A stretch of DNA of 64,000 bases, from positions 35,818,814 to 35,882,813 of the forward strand of contig CM033392.1 of the NCBI GenBank assembly GCA_019426215.1. Reading direction: 5' to 3'. The translations under genes were made by a program, and so were the position numbers. Below are positions 32,042 through 43,655 of the stretch, piece after piece. How positions within the stretch are numbered: position 1 is the stretch's first letter; every line of letters begins with the position of its first letter. This stretch comes from Buddleja alternifolia. Its lineage: Eukaryota > Streptophyta > Magnoliopsida > Lamiales > Scrophulariaceae. The notes beneath the pieces are model-generated. The model was not told the DNA's origin. It ran no database searches and saw only the letters and a program-made list of their open reading frames with translations.

Positions 32042-32046
32042 CTCCA

Positions 32047-33520
32047 CCATTGAGTACAAAGACAAATCCTGAGATAGATTTGAAATCATCCACATCAGAT
32101 TGGAAGCTAGAAGCTTTATAGCCTTCCACTTTCAATTCTCCTCCACCGTAGACTAGGAAGGCATCCTTAGTTTTTTTCAAGTACTTAAGGACTGCCTTCA
32201 CGGCTTTTCAGTGCTCTTCGCCTGGATTGGCTTGATATCGGCTTGTTGCAGTAAGTGCATAAGCCACATCAGGTCGTGTACATAGCATAGCATACATAAT
32301 GCTCCCTATAGCGGAGGCATATGGTATATGAGACATCTTTTTCTTTTCCTCCGATGTTTGAGGGGACATAGACTTGGAAAGAGAAATACCATGTCTCATA
32401 GGCACCAGTCCTCTCTTGGACTGATCCATTTTGAATCTCTTCAAAACTCTATCTATGTATGCAGATTAGGAGAGTCCCATCATTCTACTCGATCTATATC
32501 GATGAATCTTCATCCCGAGAACATAGGATGCCTCTCCCAAATTTTTCATGGAGAATTGTGTGGATAACCACGCTTTAGTTTCTTGTAACATTCCTATGTT
32601 GTTTCCAAACAATAGAATATCGTCAACGTAAAGCACCAAAAATGTTATCACGCTCTCACTAGCCTTTTTGTGCACACAAGCTTCATCAGCATTTTGAACA
32701 AAACCATATGTTTGTACGGTATCATCAAAACACTTGTTCCAGATTCGGGAAGCCTGTTTGAGTCCATAAATGGATCTCTGAAGTTTGCACACCTTGTGTT
32801 CACTTCCTATTGATGCGAAGCCCTCGGGCTGCTCCATGTAAAGCTCTTCCTCAATTTCACCATTGAGGAAAGCAGTTTTCACATCCATCTGCATATCTCA
32901 TAGTTTAAATATGCAGCTATGGCTAGAAGTATCCGGATGGATTTGACCATCGCCACTGGTAAATAGGTTTCATCATAGTCAATTCCTTGCCTCTGAGTGT
33001 AACCTTTCACCACGAGATGTGCCTTATAGGTGACTACCTCTCCATCAGCTCCAAGCTTTTGCTTATAGATCCACTTGCAGCCTACGAGTTTAGACCTGTC
33101 TGGTGGATCCACCAAGGTCCAAACCTTGTTGGAGTGGATGGAGTCCATCTTGGATTGCATGGCTTCTAACCATTTTCCCGAATCGACGTCCAACGTCGCT
33201 TCCCCATATGTCCTTGGATCAGGGGAATTATCATCCTTGTTGTTGTCAAGCAAGAAACCATACCTCTCAGGTTGTTTCGGGATCCTTTCGGATCTTCGAG
33301 GACGTTGTGTACTTGCTACTACTTCTGGTTGTGCATCTATGGTATCAGGTGAACCCTTTTGTGGTTCTTGAGTTTCCTCAAGTTCTGCAACCTCGCCATT
33401 TCTATCCAATAGAAATTCCTTCTCTGAGAAGGTAGCGTTCCTTGAAACAAACACTTTATGTTCCGAAGGGTTGTAGAAATAATATCCATAGGATTCCTTT
33501 GGATATCCCATAAATCTACA
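32047..33520 (-). pseudogene. Element A reverse transcriptase and RNase H N-terminal half
   Basis: Fragmented minus-strand frames, with breaks near 33.52, 32.88, 32.46 and 32.21 kb. They read, in order: an integrase C-terminal tail (GYPKESYGYYFYNP), RT (CKWIYKQKLGADG, DVKTAFLNGEIEEELYMEQPEGF, the catalytic YVDD at 32619-32630, KNLGEASYVLGMKIHR), and the RNase H start (PYASAIGSIMYAMLCTRPDVAYAL, SRYQANPGEEH). The domain then stops at the B insertion and resumes at 5050. Copia assignment follows from the integrase-RT order and these motifs. Confidence 0.88.
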
Positions 33521-34423
33521 TTAGGAGGATCTTGCATCCAACTTATCTCCCACTAGTTGATTGACATAAGCCGAGCAACCCCATACCCTTAGGTATTTGT
33601 AAGTGGGTGGTTTACCAAACCACATTTCATATGGCACTTTGGAGACACTCTTCGACGACACTCTATTTAATAGATGCGTCACAGATTCTAGGGCATAGCC
33701 CCAGAAGGAAAGAGGAAGTCCAGTGAAACTCATCATGGATCGAACCATGTCCATCAAAGTCCGATTCCTTCGCTCACTTACCCCATTAAGTTGGGGAGTA
33801 CCGGGCGGAGTCCACCGAGAGACAATCCCATTGTCTTTTAGATAGTCAAGGAATTCAAGGGACAAGTATTCTGCCACTCGATCCGATTGAAGAGCTTTGA
33901 TACTTCGTCCCGTTTGCTTCTCTACTTCATGTCTAAACTCCTTGAACCTATCAAAGGCTTTAGACTTATATCTCATAAGATACACGTAACCATACCTCAA
34001 AAAGTCACCGGTGAAGGTTATGAAGTAAGAATGGCTCCCTTTAGTGCTTACATTAAGCAGACCACATACATCCGTATGGACCAAGTCCAAAAGGTTAGTA
34101 GCTCGCTCCATTTTCCCGGAAAATGGTGACTTAGTCATCTTACCCTCTAAACAAGATTCACAAGTTGACATATCTAGCATTTCCCAAAGGTCAATCTTTT
34201 CCGCCATCTTATGAATCTTATCCTTAGAGATATGGCCTAGTCTAGCATGCCATAAGTATGTATCATTTTGATTATTGCAAAGGTGAACTCCACATCCGGT
34301 GTCCAACACCCAAGAAGCATCATTAACTGATAAGTTAACTTCAACATAAAACATACCATTCACTGCTTCAGTGCAATTATGCTTCCAATGTCCCTTTTTA
34401 CCACAAAACATAAAACATACCAC
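33521..34423 (-). pseudogene. Element A protease and integrase
   Basis: Opens just after the gag end with a zinc-knuckle remnant (CFMFCGKKGHWKHNC, one residue too many between the first two Cys), then the protease motif WVLDTGCGVHL and integrase. The HHCC region is WHARLGHISKDKIHKM ... CESCLEGK. The three catalytic acids appear in HTDVCG, QSDRVAEY and SERRNR; the second motif departs from the usual S-D-x-G-G-E. A local TATGTTT duplication at the knuckle (about 34400-34425) probably created the gag-pol frameshift. Confidence 0.87.
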
Positions 34424-35162
34424 CTTTGCCTTTCAACTGTTTTTTCTTGTTGTTGTTCTTCTTCCCTTTATCCTTATTGGCCTTATGACCCTTGGAACAG
34501 GATGAGGAACCAACAAGCAGTACCGGCTTATCTTTCTTGATGGTGGCATCTGCACTCTTCAACATGTTCAACAACTCGGGTAATGAAGCCTCAAGTTGAT
34601 TCATGTTGTAGTTGATGACAAACTGGTCAAACGACTTTGGAAGGGACTGAAGCACGAAGTCAACAGAAAGCTCACTCTCAAGTTTCATGCCAAGATCGGA
34701 AAACTTATTAATAAGACCGATCATACGTAAAACGTGATCATCGACCGACGATCCCTCATGCAGGCGAGAGCGGAATAGCTCTTTAGAGATTGCGAATCTC
34801 TCCCTCCTAGCTCGAGTGCCATAGAGCTCCTCGAGACTCTTGATAATATCCTTAGAGATGGTCATGTGCTCAAATTGCTTTTGAAGCTCATTAGTCATTG
34901 AAGCCATCATGATACATCTCACTTGGATATTATCATCGGTCCACTTATCAAAAGTGGCACGTTCACCATCAGTGCTTGTGCGAGTGACGCGAGGCAAAGG
35001 CGCATCCAATACGCTATCCTTGCGCTCACTTTGAAGCACAATCTTAAGGTTTCGATACCAATCGGTGTAGTTGGGACCGACAAGTCTATTGGAATCTAGG
35101 ATTGTTGAAAGTGGATTTTTGGCCATTTTGTTAACTACAAAATAAATAGCGAGGCAAAACAA
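34398..35162 (-). pseudogene. Element A gag
   Basis: UBN2-type Copia gag: SNRLVGPNYTDWYRNLKIVL, ERATFDKWTDDNIQVRCIMMASM, LHEGSSVDDHVLRMIGLINKF and LQSLPKSFDQFVINYNMNQLEASLPELLNML. A lysine-rich tail follows. The likely functional start is the Met at 35126 (MAKNPLSTILDSNRL); the frame extends 12 codons upstream. It runs out of frame at the zinc knuckle. A truncated relative of the same gag is present in F at 37291-37500. Confidence 0.87.
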
Positions 35163-36962
35163 TTAGCATTCAATATGTAATCTTGTCCACATATAATTTG
35201 GTCTTTAATCATACGTATCTCCCACTATTTTATCGAATTCCATAACCCTCTTATATGGATATTCGAGGAGATATGCGGGTCTCCCTAGTGGGCTCAAGAT
35301 CCACAACTGACTTTTCATATGCCCCAAGAACACGAGCCCATATGATAAATCCGTATGGTAGGCTTACCGACCTTCTATATCGACATATAGTTCTCAAGAT
35401 ATTTTGCCTCGTCTTTCCATATACTTGGAGAACACGAGCCCATATGGTAGTAAACGTTAAGTCAAACCCACCAAATATTCATGGTCAATCGATCGAACTA
35501 GTGTGCCCCACGACTCATGGATGACACCTAGACAAATCGATCCTATGAACATCTCTATGCTTAGCGGTGGTCACAGCCTAATCCACTTGATGCCACCCCA
35601 CGACTCATGGACGGCGGCCCAAGCTTCATGGCATTTCACATGCCACCACTTATGATGGAAGGCGTGGACATTAGAACCTCGTTCAATTTCCACATGAACT
35701 TAATATTTCTTAGATTTACTTGAAACAAATCAAACGAGGGGTTTCAACATGCAAGGTCTCATCAAGATTAAGATTATCTTTAATTACGTTATCATGCAAT
35801 CCAAGTAGCATATAAGAAAAACATAATATAAGATATTCACACAGCGGTAAACAAATATGGATGATTGTGGGTCCCTAAGCGATCCACCCGAGCCACCGGT
35901 GAATCTAAGGCAATCTAGGGTACTAAATTAAAATAGGCCCCATCTATTACATAAACTTCCAACGGCATACATAATCTTCAATAATGGTCCATCATCTTCG
36001 TCTCCATCTTCAATTACAATATAATGAAAAAGAAAGTGCGAAAATAAAATATATAACCAAATCGAAATAGAGGCCAATAATAATTACAACCCAATTGAAT
36101 AAATTAAGGCTTGACCCACAATCCATCCATTATGCAAATCAACCATCAAGCGTATGAAGATGGCGTGCAAAACATTAATTACTCATAAGCCCATTACGTA
36201 GTTGAAACAATCATAACTTTGGGATTTATACGTTTTGAGGAAAAACCGAGTTTTTCTAGTTTCAAAAATTCCAAACTTTTAAATAACTCAAAAACCTGTG
36301 GAAGTTGATTCCAAAATCAAGTGGCCAAAGGTGGGAGTCCTTGAAGACCCGGGTCGTGTGTACCACACCACGTCGAGATGGTCCAACCATCAAGCCCGTG
36401 GTGTGCATACGCACACCTATGTACGCTGCCAGGCAATGCACCATACACCGCCGAGCAGCGCACACACTGTCCAGCAGCTGCTGGACAGTTTCTCGACCAT
36501 GGTTGAGACCACCAAGGAGTGGAATCGGCCATGGTCAGTCCCGTCATGACTCCCGCCAAGTTTCCTTCGCGATTGGCAATGATTCACGATATTGAGCCCT
36601 ACTAAAGGATCCCACCCTTATGCGCACAAAGCCTTCGGCCGGGTGCGCACAAAACCTTCGGCCGGGTGCGCACAAAATCTCGTAGCTTGGGTTCAATATC
36701 AAAGCCTTCGGCCGGGTGCACACAAAATCTGGTAGCTTGGGTTCAATATCAACGATCCTCGCCCGGGTTTCGACCTTCCCTTTTAGTGTCTCTTAATTTT
36801 CAATCGTTTAAAAAAAACAAAATCTCCAAGATTTTAAGAAAAACGATGACAAATCCCAAGCTATTATTAAATCAACAAACGTAACATATAGATTTAAGCA
36901 ACCAGTTAAAATACTACATGAAACCGAAAGCAAAAAATACACAAAGCTTTTGTGGTGCATAA
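35163..36962 (-). other. Element A untranslated leader (about 1.8 kb), no gene
   Basis: Lies between PBS and gag of A. It is unusually long for a Copia leader. It contains two copies of a CGAGCCCATATG(A/G)TA motif near 35334 and 35437, a 24-bp perfect palindrome at 36466-36489 and a short tandem-like triplet of CTTCGGCCGGGTGC at 36621-36752. Reading frames at 36262-36595 in three frames are by-products of its higher GC content. Confidence 0.65.
36621..36752. repeat. Short direct repeats in the A leader
   Basis: CTTCGGCCGGGTGC followed by GCACAAAA or a variant occurs three times, and a ~35-bp block ending GGGTTCAATATCAA occurs twice. Confidence 0.8.
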
Positions 36963-36979
36963 CCCGGGCTCTGATACCA
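36963..36979 (-). promoter_or_regulatory. Element A primer-binding site
   Basis: Read on the minus strand, TGGTATCAGAGCCCGGG, complementary to initiator tRNA-Met. It is next to A's right LTR. Confidence 0.88.
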
Positions 36980-36980
36980 C

Positions 36981-37290
36981 AGTAAGGATCGGTATGCCCC
37001 CACAAGCGATGCCGGCGCAACGGAAGAAATAAAGTATGTAAATACACATATATAAAGGCATCCCAAGCTAGGGGTCAAAGTAATGCACAACAAAAACTAA
37101 AATACGAGTAAAGGGGTTTTAAACCGATTACAAGGATTGTGGTTTTATTAAAGTGAGGGTGTATAACCACAACACAACGAAAACCACACCAAAAACCTTT
37201 GGCTCACATTTTCGAACCTCACCCCAACATGGAGGGATTCGAATCAAACCACCACAACCTCCTAAAGAAAAAAGGCTCTACAAGGACACA
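36981..37290 (-). repeat. Element A right LTR, first block
   Basis: Matches 668-986 of the left LTR with about 5% differences. The first base is A instead of the expected T. It ends abruptly at CTCTACAAGGACACA, where F begins; about 900 bp of LTR (counterpart of 987-1889) are missing. Confidence 0.87.
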
Positions 37291-37507
37291 TCGGTCTTAT
37301 TAATAAGCTTTTCGATCTTAGCGTAAAACTTAAAACTGAGCTTTCTGTTGACCTCGTGCTTCAGTCCCTTCCAAAGTCATTTGACCAGTTTGTCATCAAC
37401 TACAACATGAATCAACTTGAGGCTTCATAACCCGAGTTGTTGAACATGTTGAAGAGTACAGATGCCACTATCAAGAAAGATAAGCCTTTTACTACATTTG
37501 CACCCGA
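37291..37507 (+). pseudogene. Element F gag fragment
   Basis: Encodes a remnant matching residues of A's gag from GLINK through SFDQFVINYNMNQLEAS, a TAA, then [19 protein letters not shown]. It joins integrase sequence soon after 37500, so the knuckle, protease and integrase N-terminus are deleted. Confidence 0.8.
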
Positions 37508-39607
37508 TTGGTTTTACGCCAAGATCGAACCTTGTTGAACATGGTTCGTTCCATGCTCAGCCACACTGACTTACCCATTTCAATGTGGGGTTATGCACTG
37601 CTTACAACTGTACACATTTTAAATAGATGTTCGTCCAAGTCCGTTCCTATGACTCCCTATGAGATATGGAGGAATAGGAAACCAAGTCTTAATCACATCA
37701 AGATTTGGGGATGTCCGGCTTATGTCAAAAAGACCAAAGTGGACAAGTTGGAGGCTAGATCCTTGAAGGGACGTTTTGTTGGATATCCTGAGGATTCAAT
37801 GGGATACCTCTTTTACCTGCACGATGATCAAAGGATCATTGTAGCTTTACAAGCCTACTTTCTTGAAGATGAGTTCATTCAAGAAGGAGGAGCTGGTAGA
37901 ATGATTGTTCTAGAAGAACAAAATGAGACTCTAGTGGATACATCTACACAGGAAGTGAGAACCGAACCTTCTATGACATACCCACAACCGCGAAGATCAA
38001 GTAGAGTACCTCAACCACCTGAGAGGTACGGATATCTAGTACAGAGGGAGCTAGATCTTCATTCTGTATTAGAGGAGGATCATGGAGATGATCCCTCCAC
38101 TTTTGATCAAGCAATGGTGGATGTGGATGCTACAAAATGGAGTGATGCTATGCAAAGTGAGATCAATTCAATGCATGCAAACCAAGTCTGGAAACTTGTG
38201 GACCAACCTGAAAAGGTAAAACCAATCGGGTGCAAATGGATCTACAAGAGAAAGATTGGTGTTGATGGCAAGGTTGACACCTACAAAGCCAGGCTAGTGG
38301 CGAAAGGGTATAATCAAAAAGAAGGAATTGATTACCAAGAAACCTTTTCGCCAGTGGCTATGATCAAATCAATAAGGATTCTACTTGCAATAGCTACACA
38401 CCTAGACTTTGAAATATGGCAATTGGATGTCAAAACGACTTTCCTAAATGGATTCCTAGAAGAGGATATCTATATGGAACAACCTAAAGGTTTTGTATCC
38501 GAGGAGCATACTCATAAGGTGTGTAAACTTGAGAGATCCATTTATCGACTCAAGCAAGCATCTCGTAGCTGGAATCTACGTTTTGATGAGGCTGTCAAAG
38601 GATTTAACTTCATCAAAAATGAAGACGAACCATGTGTTTACAAGAAGGTTAGTGGGAGCAAGATAACATTCCTTGTGTTATATGTAGATGACATATTACT
38701 CATAGGGAATGATATAGGAATGCTCACCACTATAAAGGAGTGGCTTTCGAGTACTTTCTCCATGAAAGACTTGGGAGAGGCAACTTACATTCTAGGGATT
38801 CGAATCTACAGAGATCGAACAAATAGAATGATAGGGCTCTCTCAAGCCCTTTACTTAGAAAAGGTCCTAAAGAGATATAGGATGGAGGATTCTAAGAAAG
38901 GGTTCCTACCGATGAGATATGGGATACATCTCTCAAAATCTATGTGTCCTCAAAGTGAGGAAGATAGATAGGAAATGAGAACTGTACCCTATGCATCAGT
39001 AGTGGGTAGCCTGATGTACGCAATGTTGTGTACTAGACCTGACATTGCTTACTCAGTAAGCGTTGTTAGTCGATTTCAAGCAAACCCAGGCAAGGAACAT
39101 TGGATAGCTGTGAAGAATATCCTAAAGTACCTGAAGAGAACCAAGGATATGATTCTCATCTATGGGAGTGGTCGCCTGAGAGTGGACGGGTACACTGACT
39201 CGGATTTTCAATCTGATGTCGATGATCGGAAATCCACCACAGGAATCATATTCACCCTCAATGGTGGGGCGGTAACTTGGAAAAGTTCCAAGCAAAGCAC
39301 AACCGCAAACTCCACTACAGAGGCTGAATACATAGCTGCCTCTGAGGTAGCTAAAGAAGCTGTTTGGATAAGGAAGTTCACAGAAGAACTTCAAGTGGTT
39401 CCTAGCATAAAGCTCTCGTTGCCACTTTATTGTGATAACACCGGAGCAATAGCACAAGCAAAGGAACCTAGGTCTCACAACAAGTCCAAACACATCGAGA
39501 GGAGATATCACATCATACGAGAGATCGTTGCACGAGGAGAAATATCTGTTCAGAAAATAACCTCAGCTGACAATGTCGCTGATCCATTGACCAAGTCATT
39601 GGCATAG
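37508..39607 (+). pseudogene. Element F integrase C-terminus, reverse transcriptase and RNase H
   Basis: One frame of about 700 codons with a single TAG at 38969-38971. Integrase remnant ([42 protein letters not shown]), RT ([40 protein letters not shown], catalytic YVDD at 38681-38692, [17 protein letters not shown]), then RNase H (PYASVVGSLMYAMLCTRPDIAYS, DRKSTTGIIFTLNG, STTEAEYIA, LYCDNTGAIAQ, KHIERRYHIIRE) to the ADPLTKSLA end. The RT-RNase H part looks intact apart from the one stop. It has no start of its own; the ATG-like beginning is a by-product of the deletion. Confidence 0.9.
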
Positions 39608-39669
39608 ACGGTGCTAGAAAAACATCTCGAAGGGATGGGTATTAAATACCATAGCAAATGGCATTGAGT

Positions 39670-39682
39670 GTAAGTGGGAGAT
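39670..39682 (+). promoter_or_regulatory. Element F polypurine tract
   Basis: TGTAAGTGGGAGAT just before the LTR, the same Copia PPT as in A. Confidence 0.78.
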
Positions 39683-42543
39683 TTTTAGAGTATATGCCCT
39701 CAAATGCCATAAAGAGGATAGATTTATAGGGCATTAACTTGTAACTAAACAATATCTTTTTATAATATATAAGGCATTATCTTGTTGTTTTCTTATAGGC
39801 ATTTGTAAGGTATTAATAAACAACGTAAATTCCTTGAGAATAAGGCAAACCTTCTAATTCCAATGGGATAGGAAGAATGGCACTAGAAGGGTTTGATCCT
39901 TATTCTCTAAATAGGGTTCGCAAGTCTAAGAAAGTATTTGACTGGACATCAATACAGACCAAGGAATTGCATCATATAAGTTTTGACAGAGAAAGTGCCA
40001 GTCGAACACTATGGGAATGATAGTGGGAACTTATGTCATGGACATATAAGTTGTACTAATATGTTCGAATGACACGCTAGAACCTAACGTGCTTAGATAG
40101 CAAGTGTACTAGTCGTGGTAGTAATAAAAGTGGACAAAATAAGTCCGGGTTGTCGAACCACGGAGACTTGGATTTTTAGCTTATGATTTTCGAATAAACG
40201 TAAAGACGAATTAACGAAAATTAAGAATAAAACAAGTAAGCAAACAAATAACAAAAGAAATAAGAACAAGCAACGGATTGAAACTCAAGTGTGAGAACTA
40301 GACTAAGGCACATGCAAGACTTGGTTTGATCCTTATCCGCACAAGGACTCTTGTTGAATTATTAGACCTAGTTGCTATGGTGAAAAATCCTAAGGTAAAG
40401 AATACCCGATGTCACGCAATATGCTCCTACACTTAAGCGGCAGTTTCCTAAGTATGTCTACCCGGAAATCTAACCTCTAAGCATGCATTGAGGAACTAGA
40501 GTTTACTCGATTAGAATCGAACGACTTCACCCGGGAGTCTTTACCTATGTCTAGGGCAACTCCTATTTGATCGGTGATGCTATGAATTCCTTGCACCCTA
40601 ACTTAACTCTTTCTCAAAATGCTAAACTAGGCAATTTATAATACATATGGTGATCAATCACATGTAAGGAATATAAGCACAAATTCATAACACATAGCAA
40701 CAAAGGAATTAATTCAACAATTATCAATAATACGAATAATTCACAAATCAATTCTTACAAGGCCCTAGCCATATGAATTTAGCCCATAACTATCAACATA
40801 GCAGAATTCAACATGTTCTTATACATAAATGTAAACATCAAATGCAATGAACAATGAAAGAAACTCCCTATAAGGTTGAATGGCAATAGATCTTTTAATG
40901 TAGCTTCAATTGGTGGCTCTTATCCTCTTTTTCCTCTTCAAGATCAGTGATAATGGCCCAAAACCCCAGAAAATGTTCCCAATTCCCAAGATTCAGAACC
41001 CCCAAAATGAATTGAAAAATCCTATTTATAGTTCCAAAATTCTGTTATCGCGGCGCCTGGGCGCGCGTTGATCGGCGCCCAGGCGCGGAAGTGCGAAGCT
41101 TTGATTTTGTTTGCTGGGTCGCGCCTGGGCACGAGAAACAAGGCGCCTAGGCGCCTTAGTGCGTAACATTGAGCAGTGTTGGGTAAATGAGTCGTCTTTT
41201 TGCCCTTTTCTTCGTCCATCGTCGCTTACTACCTGAAAGCACTTTACACACATATTAAACGCACGAGTGGCATGAAATAAATTATATATGGGCCTGAATT
41301 GTCATTAAAAGGACCTAAAAACTTATGTAAAAACGACTCCTATCATCGAACATGGCTCGCATCAGTTTCATCACATGGGTATTCACTCACTGACAGTCAA
41401 TGATGAAACTAATAAGTTGTGATAGGTACGCGTGAACCTTAGACCTGAGGAATCGAGTTGAAGATGTACTTGTGACATCAAGTCTGTCATTAGAGTAGTT
41501 AGATCCAAATCACCCTTTGGTGGGATCGACCTCGAAGTGCGACTTGATGGGGAAGTAGCATTGTTAACTGATTAGCAAAATGGGATTTATTCTCTCATAA
41601 GTGAATGAGCTAAATATCCCATGCAGTCATGAATGAGTGAGGTTAAAAGTCTTTGGCCAAAGCGTAAAATGACCTCGACCCATTATGAGCTAAGCATATG
41701 GTCAAGTCATGTGAGTTTGACTAAAACCATGACTCTCACTTGATTGGAATATAAGAATAAAAGGTATATACTCGTACGGTATTCACAGCGTATATGGTTT
41801 GGAATAATCCTATTTATTCGTTCTCAATTGGGATACAATGTGAGCCACGTGACTAGCTAAGTGTTACTCACATCCTTTTAGTTTCCTCCCAATTGCCTTT
41901 TGAGACAAACCTAAAGAGTCGCGCTTAAAGGAAGTGCAAAAAGAAAATCATGGAAAAAGACTTGAGAGAATTTTCGGTATTGGATATCGAGATTAACTAA
42001 TTAAGTTAATGAATTAATTAATTCCTTGGAGGAATTTCATTATAATATTAACATGAATTTAATTGATTATTTAATTAATTTATTTATTGGATAAATAATA
42101 TTAATTATTTAATTAATTAAATAAGCTTAATAGGGCTAAAGCCTGATGGCTAAAAGGCCACAAAGGGGTAAAATTTAGCCTAGGATATTGTTTCATTGTA
42201 GTATTAATATACTACTTAGAGAAAAATTAACCTAGGTCATCCAGTTACAAACTTTCTCTCCAAGTCAAACTCTCCTCCCTTTCTCTCTCACACTACCCGT
42301 CCATCAAAGGAGAAGAAGAAGGAGATTTTCGTTTTTGACTCCGGTATGGCAATTTAGAGACAGCGACGGATTTGCTATTCAAGAAAGGATTGCATAGCTG
42401 GTTCAGATTTAAACATATGCGAGAACGGTAATTAATTTCGTTAAACCCAATTTTAATACGCGAAATAGAGATGAGCCACTGGGATTTTAACTTTGATTCT
42501 TCCGCTAGGTTTTTTTTTTTTTGCCGCCATTAATTTTCCAACA
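39683..42543 (+). repeat. Element F 3' LTR, interrupted by solo LTR G
   Basis: Starts about 39683 (TTTTAGAGTATATGCCC; the usual TG appears mutated to TT) and ends CCAACA at 42543. Without G it is about 1,580 bp. The portion near 41990-42130 is rich in AATTAATTAA. Position of the start is inferred from the PPT. Confidence 0.75.
40070..41345 (-). mobile_element. Solo LTR G (Athila-like, third LTR subfamily)
   Basis: 1,276 bp flanked by TCGAA at 40065-40069 and 41346-41350. On the minus strand it starts TGATAGGAGTCGTTTTTAC and ends in a block homologous to the LTR ends of B and D (CCGGGTTGTCGAACCACGGA region on the plus strand). It carries GCGCCTAGGCGCC-type palindromes at 41050-41155. One LTR without an interior indicates loss by LTR-LTR recombination. 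Two overlapping reading frames at 41022-41253 cross the palindromes and are not genes. Confidence 0.9.
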
Positions 42544-43245
42544 CCACGCTCCAAGAAGACCTAGCCATGAACGATTATTAGGTGACCTTTCCACATTACG
42601 ATTTTCGCATAAGCAAAATCCTTCCATCAAATATCCCGATCGAATCTACGACTTGGATGTCAGTCGAAATCCCAGTAACTAAATTCTATGTATATCGATC
42701 GTAGTGAGATTGACCAATTTATCAATCAAGCGAGGAAACACTGCGCCTCCTGCCGGAGGTTCCCAATGTCAATACACAGTGAAGTACATAAGATATGCGC
42801 CGATGCTAATGATCAGTGACAGATTCTCTCTTGGCACTCACGCGCCTCCGTACATAACCAGATTGGACCCAATATGCCGCACTTTATGACTCGCCTAGAA
42901 TCGTGTGGCAAATCTAAGCACAGTGGGCGATGCACGAGATGACCAATGGTGCCTCAATTCATGAGGACCAATCTTGCGCCTACGTAACCAAGGAGATTCA
43001 AAATTCGACATTGACTCCAATATGGAATCTCGGCGGGGTTGTTCAGTTTACTCGATCCCTACGAGAACCCACGTACATGCACTGATGTACACCGTATCGG
43101 TATCCATGGAATAGGATACACTCTCCAAGAGTGTGCATTGTACGTTCAAGTCTTTACGAGTCATTGACATCCCTATCTCAATGATTCTATGACTTGGAAC
43201 ATCTTTAAGACCACAACTTTAGAGACGTATTCCATGATTGGCATC
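42544..43245 (-). repeat. Element A right LTR, second block
   Basis: Matches 1890-2595 of the left LTR. It ends in GCATC (43241-43245), duplicated by insertion H. The shared small reading frame at 42704-42889, also at 2038-2241, is LTR sequence. Confidence 0.9.
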
Positions 43246-43643
43246 TGTTAGGTTTTAAAAGTAACATTGATTTAGAATGTTTTTATCTCACATTTGTCTT
43301 GAATTCATACCTTGAGTTGATCTTTTTAGTTGTTTTTATTTGTAATTGCGTATTTTGCCTTCCAAATCGTTTAAATGCTTTTATAGGTAAATGACGATTG
43401 ATTTGGCGAGTAAATGAAGGAATTTCTAAGCAAAGTGAAGAACTCAACTAATAGACTTAAAGAGGAGCAAAGAAGAGTCCAAACGAAAAGAGTTGAGTTG
43501 AAGAAAAAGTAAAGAAAAACATGGACAGCAGAATTGGCACAGTGGTGCCAATATTCGGCACCATTGTGCAGCACGCAGAAATCACAATTTCTGGTTGGGC
43601 TCGGATTTTGGGTCTTTTGTTGGGCTTTTTGTAATTAGAATTC

Positions 43644-43655
43644 CTATATAAATAG
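43644..43655 (+). promoter_or_regulatory. TATA box in H 5' LTR
   Basis: CTATATAAATAG about 400 bp into the LTR, repeated at 53440-53451 in the 3' LTR. It would place the U3/R boundary shortly downstream. Confidence 0.65.

Larger units (their letters stand above)
37291..42543 (+). mobile_element. Element F: 5'-truncated, internally deleted Copia element
   Basis: Plus-strand Copia sequence without a 5' LTR, PBS or gag N-terminus. It starts in the middle of gag (GLINKLFDL-like), jumps from gag directly into integrase near 37500, then has RT and RNase H with a single stop, a PPT, and a 3' LTR that ends TCCAACA at 42543. It replaces about 900 bp of A's LTR and I find no TSD, so it arrived or decayed by illegitimate recombination rather than simple integration. 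Related to A (gag about 80% similar by eye). Its LTR contains solo LTR G. Confidence 0.8.

Noticed and set aside
36262..36595. Overlapping ORFs in three frames of the A leader
   Set aside because: A locally GC-rich, palindromic stretch with no stops by chance; no domain and no conservation seen.
41022..41253. Two overlapping ORFs in solo LTR G
   Set aside because: They cross GCGCC palindromes in an LTR with no interior; frames are unrelated to any gag or pol.
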